Positions 17,795 through 26,901 of a stretch of 64,000 nucleotides of DNA are shown here, in pieces. How positions within the stretch are numbered: position 1 is the first letter of the stretch; every line of letters starts with the position of its first letter. The notes below the pieces were generated by a model. That model was not told the origin of the DNA. It saw only the letters and a list, made by a program, of their open reading frames with translations, and ran no database searches. The stretch comes from Christiangramia salexigens. Its GTDB lineage: Bacteria; Bacteroidota; Bacteroidia; Flavobacteriales; Flavobacteriaceae. A program made the translations under genes and the position numbers. The DNA is taken from NCBI RefSeq assembly GCF_001889005.1, contig NZ_CP018153.1, positions 526,001 to 590,000 on the forward strand, given 5' to 3'.

Positions 17795-19451
17795 AGATAA
17801 ACGTACTACGTGGCAAAGATTTATAGGTCTGCTGAAACTTGAAAAAAAAGATTTCCTGCAGATCCTGTATTATGCAATTTTCGCCGGACTTGTGAATCTT
17901 TCGGTGCCCCTTGGGATCCAGGCGATCGTAAACCTTATTCAGGGCGCACGTATTACGACATCCTGGATCGTTCTTGTAGTGCTGGTTACCCTTGGCGTTG
18001 CTTTTGTTGGTGTTTTACAGTTAATGCAAATTCGGATCCTGGAAAACATTCAGCAGAAAATATTTACGAGAGCATCTTTTGAATTCACTTATCGCTTTCC
18101 TAAAATAAAGATGTCTGAACTTAAGAATTTTTATCCTCCGGAACTTGCGAATCGATTTTTCGATGTGATTACCATTCAGAAAGGGATCTCTAAACTTGTG
18201 CTGGATTTTCCCGCAGCAGTCCTGCAGATCATATTTGGTTTGATTCTTCTTTCCCTTTACCATCCGTTCTTTATTTTTTACGGAATTCTACTGATTTTTC
18301 TTATCTATCTGGTTTTCCTGTTTACGGCAAGAAAGGGGTTGAATACCAGTATTCTAGAGTCCAAAATGAAGTACCGGATTGCGCACTGGATCCAGGAAGT
18401 TGCCAGAACTCTTATAAGCTTTAAAATATCGGGGAAAACTCAGCACGCTATCAATAAAAATGATGCTTTAGTAAGTAAATATCTTGATGCCCGCGAAAGC
18501 CATTTTCAGATTTTGAAGTTACAGTTCATCCAGATGATAGGTTTTAAGACTTTGGTAACTGCCGGATTACTGGTAATAGGTGGAGTATTGGTTCTAAATC
18601 AACAAATGAATATTGGACAATTTGTGGCTGCAGAGATCATCATACTATTAATCATAAGCTCTGTTGAAAAGATGATCATTGGGCTTGAGAATTTTTATGA
18701 TCTGTTAACCTCTTTGGAAAAATTAGGGGAAGTGGTAGATAAGAAACTGGAGCCGGTTGGAGGAGACAGAAGCTTTGCAGATAATCACTCTCTTGAGATC
18801 GAATTAAAGAATGTTGGATTCACAGGTTTTGACGGGAGAGAAATTCTTAAAGATATTAACCTTACTATCCGGCCTGGTGAAAAAATATATCTGGGTGGTT
18901 TAAATGGTTCAGGAAAATCTATCCTGCTTAAGATCATTGCAGGATTAATCGAACCGGATAAAGGGAAGATATATGTGAACGGGATTTCTCTCAAGAACCT
19001 TGATCTTAATTATTATCGTTCTCTTGTAGGCCAATCCCTTACTGAAGAGTCTTTGTTTGAAGGTACCCTCCTAGATAACATTACTTTTGGGGATACTACA
19101 ATTAATCAGGCCGAGATATCCGAAATTCTTGAAAAAACCGGATTGAAAAAATTTGTGCGAGAACAACCGGACGGCCTGGATACATTTATTTTTCCGGAAG
19201 GAATACAACTCCCACATACTATTGCTAAGAAGATTATACTGGCCAGAAGCCTTATTAGGAAACCTAAATTATTGATCCTTAATGAACCCTTACATCAGGT
19301 AGATCGTGAAGACGAGATGAAGATCATCAATCATTTATTTGATATGGATAATGAAGTGGCTATTATTGTTTCGAGCAGGGATAATATATGGCAGGAGAAA
19401 TGTGAACGCCATATTTTTATTGATAATGGAATAATTCAAAATAAATCCTGA
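17787..19451 (+). CDS. ABC exporter half-transporter with degenerate ATPase motifs
   Basis: Residues 1-310 form a type I exporter membrane domain (helices near 20-40, 50-75, 135-175, 245-285), residues 330-554 an ATPase domain. Walker A is normal (GLNGSGKS, near 371) and the Q loop is present. The LSGGQ signature is replaced by QLPHTIAKKIILARS near 475, Walker B reads LLILNEP with Asn instead of Asp near 497, and the H-loop His is missing (IIVSSRDN near 529). ATP hydrolysis may be weak or atypical. The HlyD and TolC genes follow, so this is the inner-membrane part of a type I secretion-like exporter. Cargo unknown; no peptidase domain is present. Confidence 0.85.
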   Translation: MAEDKRTTWQRFIGLLKLEKKDFLQILYYAIFAGLVNLSVPLGIQAIVNLIQGARITTSWIVLVVLVTLGVAFVGVLQLMQIRILENIQQKIFTRASFEFTYRFPKIKMSELKNFYPPELANRFFDVITIQKGISKLVLDFPAAVLQIIFGLILLSLYHPFFIFYGILLIFLIYLVFLFTARKGLNTSILESKMKYRIAHWIQEVARTLISFKISGKTQHAINKNDALVSKYLDARESHFQILKLQFIQMIGFKTLVTAGLLVIGGVLVLNQQMNIGQFVAAEIIILLIISSVEKMIIGLENFYDLLTSLEKLGEVVDKKLEPVGGDRSFADNHSLEIELKNVGFTGFDGREILKDINLTIRPGEKIYLGGLNGSGKSILLKIIAGLIEPDKGKIYVNGISLKNLDLNYYRSLVGQSLTEESLFEGTLLDNITFGDTTINQAEISEILEKTGLKKFVREQPDGLDTFIFPEGIQLPHTIAKKIILARSLIRKPKLLILNEPLHQVDREDEMKIINHLFDMDNEVAIIVSSRDNIWQEKCERHIFIDNGIIQNKS

Positions 19452-19456
19452 AGATC

Positions 19457-20803
19457 ATGCTGAATATTACTAATAACTCATTGCACGAAAAGGTGGATCT
19501 TTCCAGGTATAAAGCCGGTCAAAAGGTTTTTCATAAGAAGTATTATAAATATTTTAACCGGTTCCTTAAATTCTTTGCTCTATTTGGAGTAGTGGTGCTT
19601 TTTTTACCCTGGACTCAGACCATTTCCGGAACAGGCTCAGTTACAACGCTTGGTCCTGAACAGCGACCACAAACTATACAGTCGGTAATTCCGGGACAGA
19701 TCAACAAATGGTATGTAAATGAAGGTGATTTTGTAAATAAAGGAGACACGATTCTTCATATTACAGAAGTTAAGGACGAATATTTTGATCCATCGCTTAT
19801 TGAAAGAACGGGAGATCAGGTAAGAGCTAAATCCAATTCATTAAATTCCTATGATCAGAAGCTAAGTGCATTAAATACACAGTTGGCAGCACTTCGCGAG
19901 GAAAGGGAATTAAAACTTGAACAAGCCAAAAATAAGTTGGAGCAAGCCAGGTTAAAAACAAAGAGTGACAGTATAGATCTGGAAGCGGCGAAAACCAATT
20001 TGAATATTGCTGAAACTCAATTTAACAGAACTAAATTACTACAGCAGGAAGGCTTGAAAGCCATGACCGATGTTGAAGAGAAAAAACTGAAATTACAGGA
20101 GACACAGGCGAAATTGATATCTCAGGAAAACAAATTAATGGCCAGTCGTAATGATATTATTAATGCGAGGATAGAGATCAACAGGACCAAGGCAGAATAC
20201 AGTGATAAAATTTCAAAAACTATAAGTGAGAGGTCTTCTGCCCAGTCTGGTCGATTTGACGCAGAAGCTGAGGTTAGCAAACTTCAGAATGCTTACACGA
20301 ATTATGAAATGCGAAAAGACCTTTATTATGTGCGTGCTCCTCAGGATGGGTATATCAACAAAGCGATTAAAGCCGGAATAGGCGAAACCTTCAAAGAAGG
20401 GGAGAAATTGGTAAATATTATGCCGGCATCCTATGATCTGGCAGTAGAAACTTATGTAAAACCTTTGGATCTTCCATTACTGCATAAAGGTGAAAAAGTA
20501 AGGGTGAGGTTTGATGGTTGGCCGGCAATTGTTTTTAGTGGTTGGCCCAATGTTTCCTATGGAACTTATGGAGCTAAGGTGGTTGCTATAGAAAATTTTA
20601 TTAGCCCGAATGGGAAATACAGGGTTTTACTGGCACCAGATGAAGAAGATCATCCCTGGCCTACAGCCCTGCGGGTTGGTTCGGGAGCCAATACGCTTGC
20701 GCTTCTTGAGGATGTGCCAATCTGGTATGAGATATGGAGACATTTAAATGGTTTTCCTCCTAATTATTATAAGCCTGAATCTGAAAACTCCGAATCTAAA
20801 TGA
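19457..20803 (+). CDS. HlyD-family periplasmic adaptor protein
   Basis: One N-terminal membrane helix (FLKFFALFGVVVLFLPW, near residues 38-55) is followed by half a lipoyl domain (IQSVIPGQINKWYVNEGDFVNKGDTIL), a long coiled coil of about 175 residues rich in Glu, Lys and Gln, the second lipoyl half (VRAPQDGYINKAIKAGIGETFKEGEKLVNI) and a beta-barrel domain. This is the membrane fusion protein linking the ABC exporter to the TolC-like protein. It starts 5 bases after the exporter gene and overlaps the TolC gene by 4 bases, in a single operon. Confidence 0.92.
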   Translation: MLNITNNSLHEKVDLSRYKAGQKVFHKKYYKYFNRFLKFFALFGVVVLFLPWTQTISGTGSVTTLGPEQRPQTIQSVIPGQINKWYVNEGDFVNKGDTILHITEVKDEYFDPSLIERTGDQVRAKSNSLNSYDQKLSALNTQLAALREERELKLEQAKNKLEQARLKTKSDSIDLEAAKTNLNIAETQFNRTKLLQQEGLKAMTDVEEKKLKLQETQAKLISQENKLMASRNDIINARIEINRTKAEYSDKISKTISERSSAQSGRFDAEAEVSKLQNAYTNYEMRKDLYYVRAPQDGYINKAIKAGIGETFKEGEKLVNIMPASYDLAVETYVKPLDLPLLHKGEKVRVRFDGWPAIVFSGWPNVSYGTYGAKVVAIENFISPNGKYRVLLAPDEEDHPWPTALRVGSGANTLALLEDVPIWYEIWRHLNGFPPNYYKPESENSESK

Positions 20804-22191
20804 TACGTATGAACATGAGGTTTGTCTGGCTCATTTTTTTGCCATTATTCGGTTTAGCGCAACAGCAGGATAGTCTTTATCTTGGGTTTGAAGAATACCT
20901 GGAGATGGTTAAAATGTACCATCCGGTGGTTAAACAGGCAAAATTATTAGGCGAACGGGGAGAGGCAGATCTTTTGAAAGCGAGAGGTGGTTTTGATCCT
21001 AAGCTCGAAGCCGGGTATAACCGGAAGGACTTTAAGGATACCCGATATTATGATCTTTTTAATTCAACTTTTAAGGTTCCTACCTGGTATGGTGTAGAAC
21101 TGAAAGCCAAATTCGAAAAAAATGAAGGTGTTTATCTAAATCCGCAGAATAAGGTTCCTGAGGAGGGCTTATTTGCAGCGGGAATTTCTGTTCCCGTAGG
21201 TCAGGGTTTATGGATCAATGAGCGCATGGCTGCATTGAAAAAGGCGAAAGCATATCGGCAGCAAATCAGAGCAGACCAACAGTTGGCCGTTAACGAGATA
21301 CTATATGAAGCTTCATTAGCATATTTCGAATGGTTTGCGAAATACAAGGAACTTTATCTATACGAGAATTTTATAGAGAATGCAGAAAGACGTTATAACG
21401 GAATCTTGAAATCTTATAGGGCTGGTGATAAACCTGCGATTGATACCCTGGAAGCCAATATTCAGATTCAGGATAGAGGCCTTAGTTTGGAACAGGCTCA
21501 ACTGGAATTTTTTAAAGCTTCCATGAATTTAGGCACATTTTTATGGGCAGATGAGAATACGCCTTTGGAGCTACAGGAGCAAGTTTACCCATCACCCAAG
21601 CTTGGGGAGGATATCATGAATTCTGGTGGACTATATTTTGAAGAGGAGCTCGCCGGTCATCCGAAACTAAGGTCACTGGAATATAAATTGGAAATATTGG
21701 AATTTGATAAAAAATTGAAGGCGAACAAGCTGTTACCTAAGCTCGATCTGGAATACAACTTCTTGAGTGGTGATCCAGATATATTACGAAGCTATGTGAA
21801 TGAGAATTATAAGATCGGTTTCAATTTTAGTATTCCCCTGTTTTTAAGAAAAGAGCGAGGAGATCTAAAGTTATCTCAGCTAAAACTTGAGAATGCAGAA
21901 CTTGAGTTAATGAGTCAGGAACTACAATTGCGAAATAAGATCAGATCCCTCCGTGAGCAATTCGCCTCATACCTAGAACAGGTAGAAATGATCAATGCAC
22001 TTGTGGATAGTTATACCAGCATGTTGAAAGCAGAAGAGAGGAAACTGGAACTGGGAGAAAGTTCGGTGTTCCTTGTCAACACTCGTGAAAAGAGTTTAAT
22101 ATCTGCACGCCTCAAACAGATTGCTATAAAACAGAAGTTATGGGATACCCGGGCCGAGCTTAAAAAGGTTCTTGCTCTTTATGAGGGGTAA
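20800..22191 (+). CDS. TolC-family outer-membrane efflux protein
   Basis: A signal peptide ends near LFGLAQQQ. The rest shows the two internal repeats of the TolC family with long helices, for example LYLYENFIENAERRYNGILKSYRAGDKPAIDTLEANIQIQDRGLSLEQAQLE in the first half and a matching ERKLELGESSVFLVNTREKSLISARLKQ block in the second. Length 463 is normal. It completes the tripartite exporter with the HlyD and ABC proteins. Two other ATGs lie 4 and 6 codons downstream of the first. Confidence 0.9.
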   Translation: MIRMNMRFVWLIFLPLFGLAQQQDSLYLGFEEYLEMVKMYHPVVKQAKLLGERGEADLLKARGGFDPKLEAGYNRKDFKDTRYYDLFNSTFKVPTWYGVELKAKFEKNEGVYLNPQNKVPEEGLFAAGISVPVGQGLWINERMAALKKAKAYRQQIRADQQLAVNEILYEASLAYFEWFAKYKELYLYENFIENAERRYNGILKSYRAGDKPAIDTLEANIQIQDRGLSLEQAQLEFFKASMNLGTFLWADENTPLELQEQVYPSPKLGEDIMNSGGLYFEEELAGHPKLRSLEYKLEILEFDKKLKANKLLPKLDLEYNFLSGDPDILRSYVNENYKIGFNFSIPLFLRKERGDLKLSQLKLENAELELMSQELQLRNKIRSLREQFASYLEQVEMINALVDSYTSMLKAEERKLELGESSVFLVNTREKSLISARLKQIAIKQKLWDTRAELKKVLALYEG

Positions 22192-22333
22192 CAATTAGTT
22201 AGAGTATTTTTTCTGAATTAATGAGGTGAAGTTTGAAAGTGCATCCTTATTATTTTCTTCTCATTTTAACCCGATTTTAAGCTCTTTTAATCTTGCTATA
22301 TTTATTTTTCAGAAAAAGAAACCATCAGCCTTT

Positions 22334-25300
22334 ATGCGCATCAAAAATGCTCACCAAAACAATCTCAAGAATATAGATCTAAGCATTCCTGAAAATCAAC
22401 TCATCGTTATGACCGGTTTATCAGGTTCGGGGAAATCTTCTCTGGCCATGGACGTGATCGCTAATGAAGGTTATCGTTACTTTCTAGAGAGTTTACCGGC
22501 TTATAATCAGCAAAATGCCCAAATGATTCCTACGGCTGAGGTGGATGATATTGAAGCGCTACCACCTGTGATCAGGGTGGAGCAGTCAAAACGCTTTCAA
22601 TCCATTAATACCACTTTCGGTACTCTCTCAGAGCTTATTGCGATCTTCAGAATTTTATTAGCCCGCTATTCAGCTGAAGAAACCATGAGCAAATCACTGT
22701 TTTCTTTCAATCATCCAAAAGGTGCTTGTGAACATTGTCATGGGATTGGAGAGGCTGAATATATCGACCTTGATAAACTGGTGGGAGATGAGAACAAAAC
22801 CCTAAGGGAAGGAGCGATCGTTACTACTTTGCCCAACGGCTATATCGTATATTCTCAGATCACCGTTGATGAATTGAATAAAGTATGTAAGGCACATGGT
22901 TTTAGCGTGGACGTGCCCTGGAAAGATTTATCGGAAGGACAAAAGGATGTGGTTCTATACGGAAGTGATCGTATTAAGGTCTTTTTCGGGAAGCATACCC
23001 TGGAGTCCCGGCTTCGATGGGAAGGCTTGAAAGCAAAGCCTCGCGAGGAAGGGTATTATAAAGGGATACTCCCCATTATGAAAGATATTCTGAAAAGGGA
23101 TCGTAATCCAAATATCTTGAAATTTGCCAGTTCCAGCATTTGTCCCAGTTGTAAGGGAGCACGGATTAAGGCTGATCATTTGAAATATAAGTGGAAAGGG
23201 CTGAATTTTCAGGAATGGATGGAGCTGCCTTTAAACGAATTATATGACAGGCTGAAAAACCAGAAATTGAAACCTGGAGAACAAGTCCTGATTGAAAAGA
23301 TCTGTACGCAATTATTCGATCTCATTCGGCTGGGAATGGAGGAATACCAATTGAGCACACCGAGTATGGAGATTTCTTCCGGTGATGCTCAGCGCATCAA
23401 ATTGATCAGGCAGGTAAACAGTAACCTGCAGGGAATTCTTTATGTATTTGATGAGCCTTCCATCGGTCTTTCTGAAGACTATCAACTTTATTTGCTTCAT
23501 ATCCTGAAGCGTTTGATTAGTAAGGGGAATACGGTCATGGTAGTGGAACACGACCTGAATTTTATCCGCACTGCAGACTGGATCGTGGAATTAGGACCAG
23601 CCGCCGGAGTTCATGGTGGTGAAATAATTTATAACGGACCCACAGAGGAGTTTTTAAATGCGGAAGGCCTCTCAAGTCCCACTCTGGCCGAATTGAAAAA
23701 GGAAACATCTGATTCTGCTAAGAACCCTAAAAGCGAAACAGCAGATTCTTTTCAACCTCAAATTGGGGAATTGACGGTGGTGAGCCGAAAAACTCCTCAG
23801 CTTCTGCAAATACTTTCAGACTACTCTGAAAAAGAGGACCTAAAAATGCTGAGGGTGTCAGATCAGCCCATCGGTAAAACACCAAGAAGCAATCCGGCTA
23901 CTTATACAGGTTTAGCCGATAAAATTCGGGATCTACTGGCGAAATCTCCGGAAGCTAAATCCTTAAAACTGGCCAAAGGAGCCTTTTCTTTTAATAACAA
24001 AACCGGAAGATGTGAAACCTGCGAAGGGGCAGGGGTGATTACTCTTTCCATGAATGTGATGGGCGCCATAAATCAGGTTTGTCCTACCTGTAACGGGAAG
24101 CGGTTTAAGCCGGAAGTGTTGCAGGTGCATTGGAAGGATAAAAATATTTCTGACATCTATGATTTGAGTATAGAAGAAGCTTTTGACTTCTTTAGTGAGG
24201 AGAAGAAGATTACCAAAATATTGTCTTTGATGTTGCAACTGGGGCTGGGTTATATCAAACTCGGCCAGCCTTCCAACACCTTATCTGGCGGGGAAGCACA
24301 GCGTATTAAGCTTACAAAGCATTTCGCCAAACAATCAAAAAAGACCCTGTTATTACTGGAAGAGCCCAGTATTGGCTTGCATCAGCAAAATGTACGGCAG
24401 TTGTTAAAAGCCTTGCATCAGCTTAAAGATCAAACGGCAGGTATTATTTGCTTTGAGAATCATCAGCTTTTTAAAGCCTCATGTGATACACTGGTGGATA
24501 ATTCCCTGAAGGCCGAAACCCTGGAACTGAAAGAAGTTTCAGATAAACGATTAGACAGAATCTCCATAAAGGGAGCCAGAACACATTACCTCAAAGACCT
24601 GGATTTGGATCTGCCTAAAAATAAATTGACTGTGATCACGGGAATTTCGGGTTCAGGAAAATCTTCTTTGATAATAGATACGCTGAATGCTTATGGACAA
24701 CAGGAAATGACCAAACAATTTTCTGCCTATCAGCAATCCAGGGTAGGCGTAAATTTTCAAATGGAGGTAGATAATATTGATGGCCTTAGTCCCACAATTT
24801 GTATCACCCGAAAAGAAAAGAGCTTTACCGGGCGTTCAGATATTTCCAAGCAAACGGGGATAGATAAGATCCTGCGTTTTGCCTTCTCCAGAAAAGCGCA
24901 GTTTGAAGAAAAGGAATTATCTGCCAGTCATTTTTCTAATAATCATGAGTTGGGGAAATGTGCTGTTTGTGATGGTCTGGGTGCGGAGTTGCTTCCAGAT
25001 CTGGATAAAATAGTTCTGGATCAGGATAAAAGTATTGCTGACGGTTTGTTTGAGCACAACAAAGCCCTGGCTTATTACGGGCAGGCAGACAGTCAGTATA
25101 TGGCGATCTTGAAAGAACTGGGAGCCACCTACGGGTTTAGTCTGGAAACTGCTTTTAAGAAACTTTCAGACCAACAAAAAGATATTCTGTTCAATGGCGC
25201 AGGCGATACGGTGTGGAAAACCGATTGGCAATTCAAAACCAAAACCAGAGTAGGTACTCAGGAAATAAAAATGCAATGGAAAGGACTTTTCCATTATTTA

Positions 25301-26821
25301 AATGAGGAATATTTTAAGACCCGGAAAAATAAGAATATTGAAAAGCTGAAGTCTCTCTTTTCCCCTGCAGAATGTAGTCATTGTGAAGGAAGTGGCTTAA
25401 AGCCCGAACGATTAGAATTCAAGATAGGAGGAAAATCTATTCATGACATAAAATCCATGGATTTTAATGCCCTGGAAATCTGGCTGACTTCCGATCTTAA
25501 AGAGGAAATAGATCAAAAACTTATCTCTAAGATCCAGCCTTATTTGATGAACACTATTAAGCGGGCGAAGCAGCTACATATAGATCATCTGCAACTTAAT
25601 CGAAAATCTACCACTCTTTCCGGAGGAGAAAATCAAAGGGTAGCACTTATCAAACAGCTGAATTCTCCCTTAAAAGGGATTACCTATCTGTTAGATGAAC
25701 CTTCCGCAGGATTAAGCAATGACAATATTCCAGATTTGATCAATATCCTAAAAGAACTCATTGAAAAGGATAACACCGTTATGGTGATCGAGCACAACAA
25801 GGAGATCATTCTGGCGGCAGATGAACTGATCGAAATGGGACCACAGGCGGGAAAACTGGGTGGGAATATCACTTTTCAGGGCACACCTCAGAAATTTATA
25901 AAACAATCCGACACTCATCCTTTCCTGAAATCGGCGTCCAATCCTGTAAAGTTAAAAGGGGGAGATAAGACTATTGCCATCAGAAATTTGTCCAAGCATA
26001 CCTTAGTGAAAGAATCACTGGATGTCCAGGTTGGTGGGATCACGACCATTAGCGGTAAGTCTGGAATCGGAAAAACCACTTTAGTTAAGGAGATCCTGTT
26101 GCCAGGTATAAACTCCGGTAATGCGGTTAATTGCGAAAGCATTGAATTTCCCAAGGAATATTCGGGTGCGTATTATTTTGAGTCTAAAAAGCTACGCTCG
26201 TATGCCAATACTTTATTAGTCTCTTATCTGGATCTGCTGAAAGAGATTAGCAAGATCTTTGCTGCTGAAACGGGACTTAAACCTCGTGACTTTTCATATA
26301 AGACCAAAACAAGTCAGTGTCCTAATTGCAAAGGCAGGAGTTATCTGGAAACCAGTCTGGATGTTGCCGCCAATGCGATCGAAATCTGTGAAACCTGTAA
26401 GGGGCAACGCTATCAGGAGCATATCCTGGCGCTTAGAGTTGAATCCAAAAATATCGCTGAGGTTCTCTCTCTGGATATGAGGGAGTTAAAGGAATGGTTA
26501 GGAGAGAAAAATATTTCCTCTAAAACTCTTGAGTTTTTGAGTCAGTTAGAAGAGATTGGCTTAGCTCATTTAAGCCTGGACCAGCCGGTACAATCTTTGT
26601 CTTCAGGAGAAAAGCAGCGCTTATTATTACTTAACTGGCTGCAGGATCAAATTACCGATGCGCTTTATATTTTAGATGAACCAAGCACCGGCTTGCATTT
26701 TGCCGATATTGATCTTTTATATGCGATCCTTCAAAAGCTTAGTGAAGCAAATGATATTTTGATCATCGATCACAACCCTTATTTACTGGAAAAAATAGGA
26801 GTGGGGATGGTTCTCGAATAA
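22334..26821 (+). CDS. Double-length UvrA-like ABC ATPase (four ABC modules)
   Basis: Two UvrA-like units are fused in 1495 residues (numbered from ATG 22334; the frame is open from 22226 but the first 36 residues are not family-like). Unit 1: Walker A GLSGSGKSS at 28, zinc pairs CEHC 132 and CPSC 270, signature SSGDAQR near 348; then a module with CETC 560, CPTC 583, LSGGEAQR 650 and LLEEPS, but no Walker A. Unit 2: Walker A GISGSGKSS at 770, CAVC 876, CSHC 1014, LSGGENQR 1095; then Walker A GKSGIGKTT at 1241, CPNC 1329, CETC 1352, LSSGEKQR 1422. Single UvrA has two modules. Role in repair, or in handling of DNA-bound drugs, is inferred. Confidence 0.9.
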   Translation: MRIKNAHQNNLKNIDLSIPENQLIVMTGLSGSGKSSLAMDVIANEGYRYFLESLPAYNQQNAQMIPTAEVDDIEALPPVIRVEQSKRFQSINTTFGTLSELIAIFRILLARYSAEETMSKSLFSFNHPKGACEHCHGIGEAEYIDLDKLVGDENKTLREGAIVTTLPNGYIVYSQITVDELNKVCKAHGFSVDVPWKDLSEGQKDVVLYGSDRIKVFFGKHTLESRLRWEGLKAKPREEGYYKGILPIMKDILKRDRNPNILKFASSSICPSCKGARIKADHLKYKWKGLNFQEWMELPLNELYDRLKNQKLKPGEQVLIEKICTQLFDLIRLGMEEYQLSTPSMEISSGDAQRIKLIRQVNSNLQGILYVFDEPSIGLSEDYQLYLLHILKRLISKGNTVMVVEHDLNFIRTADWIVELGPAAGVHGGEIIYNGPTEEFLNAEGLSSPTLAELKKETSDSAKNPKSETADSFQPQIGELTVVSRKTPQLLQILSDYSEKEDLKMLRVSDQPIGKTPRSNPATYTGLADKIRDLLAKSPEAKSLKLAKGAFSFNNKTGRCETCEGAGVITLSMNVMGAINQVCPTCNGKRFKPEVLQVHWKDKNISDIYDLSIEEAFDFFSEEKKITKILSLMLQLGLGYIKLGQPSNTLSGGEAQRIKLTKHFAKQSKKTLLLLEEPSIGLHQQNVRQLLKALHQLKDQTAGIICFENHQLFKASCDTLVDNSLKAETLELKEVSDKRLDRISIKGARTHYLKDLDLDLPKNKLTVITGISGSGKSSLIIDTLNAYGQQEMTKQFSAYQQSRVGVNFQMEVDNIDGLSPTICITRKEKSFTGRSDISKQTGIDKILRFAFSRKAQFEEKELSASHFSNNHELGKCAVCDGLGAELLPDLDKIVLDQDKSIADGLFEHNKALAYYGQADSQYMAILKELGATYGFSLETAFKKLSDQQKDILFNGAGDTVWKTDWQFKTKTRVGTQEIKMQWKGLFHYLNEEYFKTRKNKNIEKLKSLFSPAECSHCEGSGLKPERLEFKIGGKSIHDIKSMDFNALEIWLTSDLKEEIDQKLISKIQPYLMNTIKRAKQLHIDHLQLNRKSTTLSGGENQRVALIKQLNSPLKGITYLLDEPSAGLSNDNIPDLINILKELIEKDNTVMVIEHNKEIILAADELIEMGPQAGKLGGNITFQGTPQKFIKQSDTHPFLKSASNPVKLKGGDKTIAIRNLSKHTLVKESLDVQVGGITTISGKSGIGKTTLVKEILLPGINSGNAVNCESIEFPKEYSGAYYFESKKLRSYANTLLVSYLDLLKEISKIFAAETGLKPRDFSYKTKTSQCPNCKGRSYLETSLDVAANAIEICETCKGQRYQEHILALRVESKNIAEVLSLDMRELKEWLGEKNISSKTLEFLSQLEEIGLAHLSLDQPVQSLSSGEKQRLLLLNWLQDQITDALYILDEPSTGLHFADIDLLYAILQKLSEANDILIIDHNPYLLEKIGVGMVLE

Positions 26822-26845
26822 TTGGCGTGAGAGATAAACATCAAA

Positions 26846-26884
26846 AAAAGACGGCAATCCCGGGAAGGACTGCCGTCTTTTTAA
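26846..26884. terminator. Bidirectional intrinsic terminator
   Basis: AAAAGACGGCA stem with a 14-base loop and TGCCGTCTTTT, flanked by A run and T run. It serves the UvrA-like gene on the plus strand and the PLP-enzyme gene on the minus strand. Confidence 0.88.
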
Positions 26885-26901
26885 AATACTATAGGTTGTA
26901 C

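Noticed and set aside
22226..22333. Longer start for the UvrA-like protein
   Set aside because: The first 36 residues are not UvrA-like; the family start is at MRIKNAHQNNLKNID.
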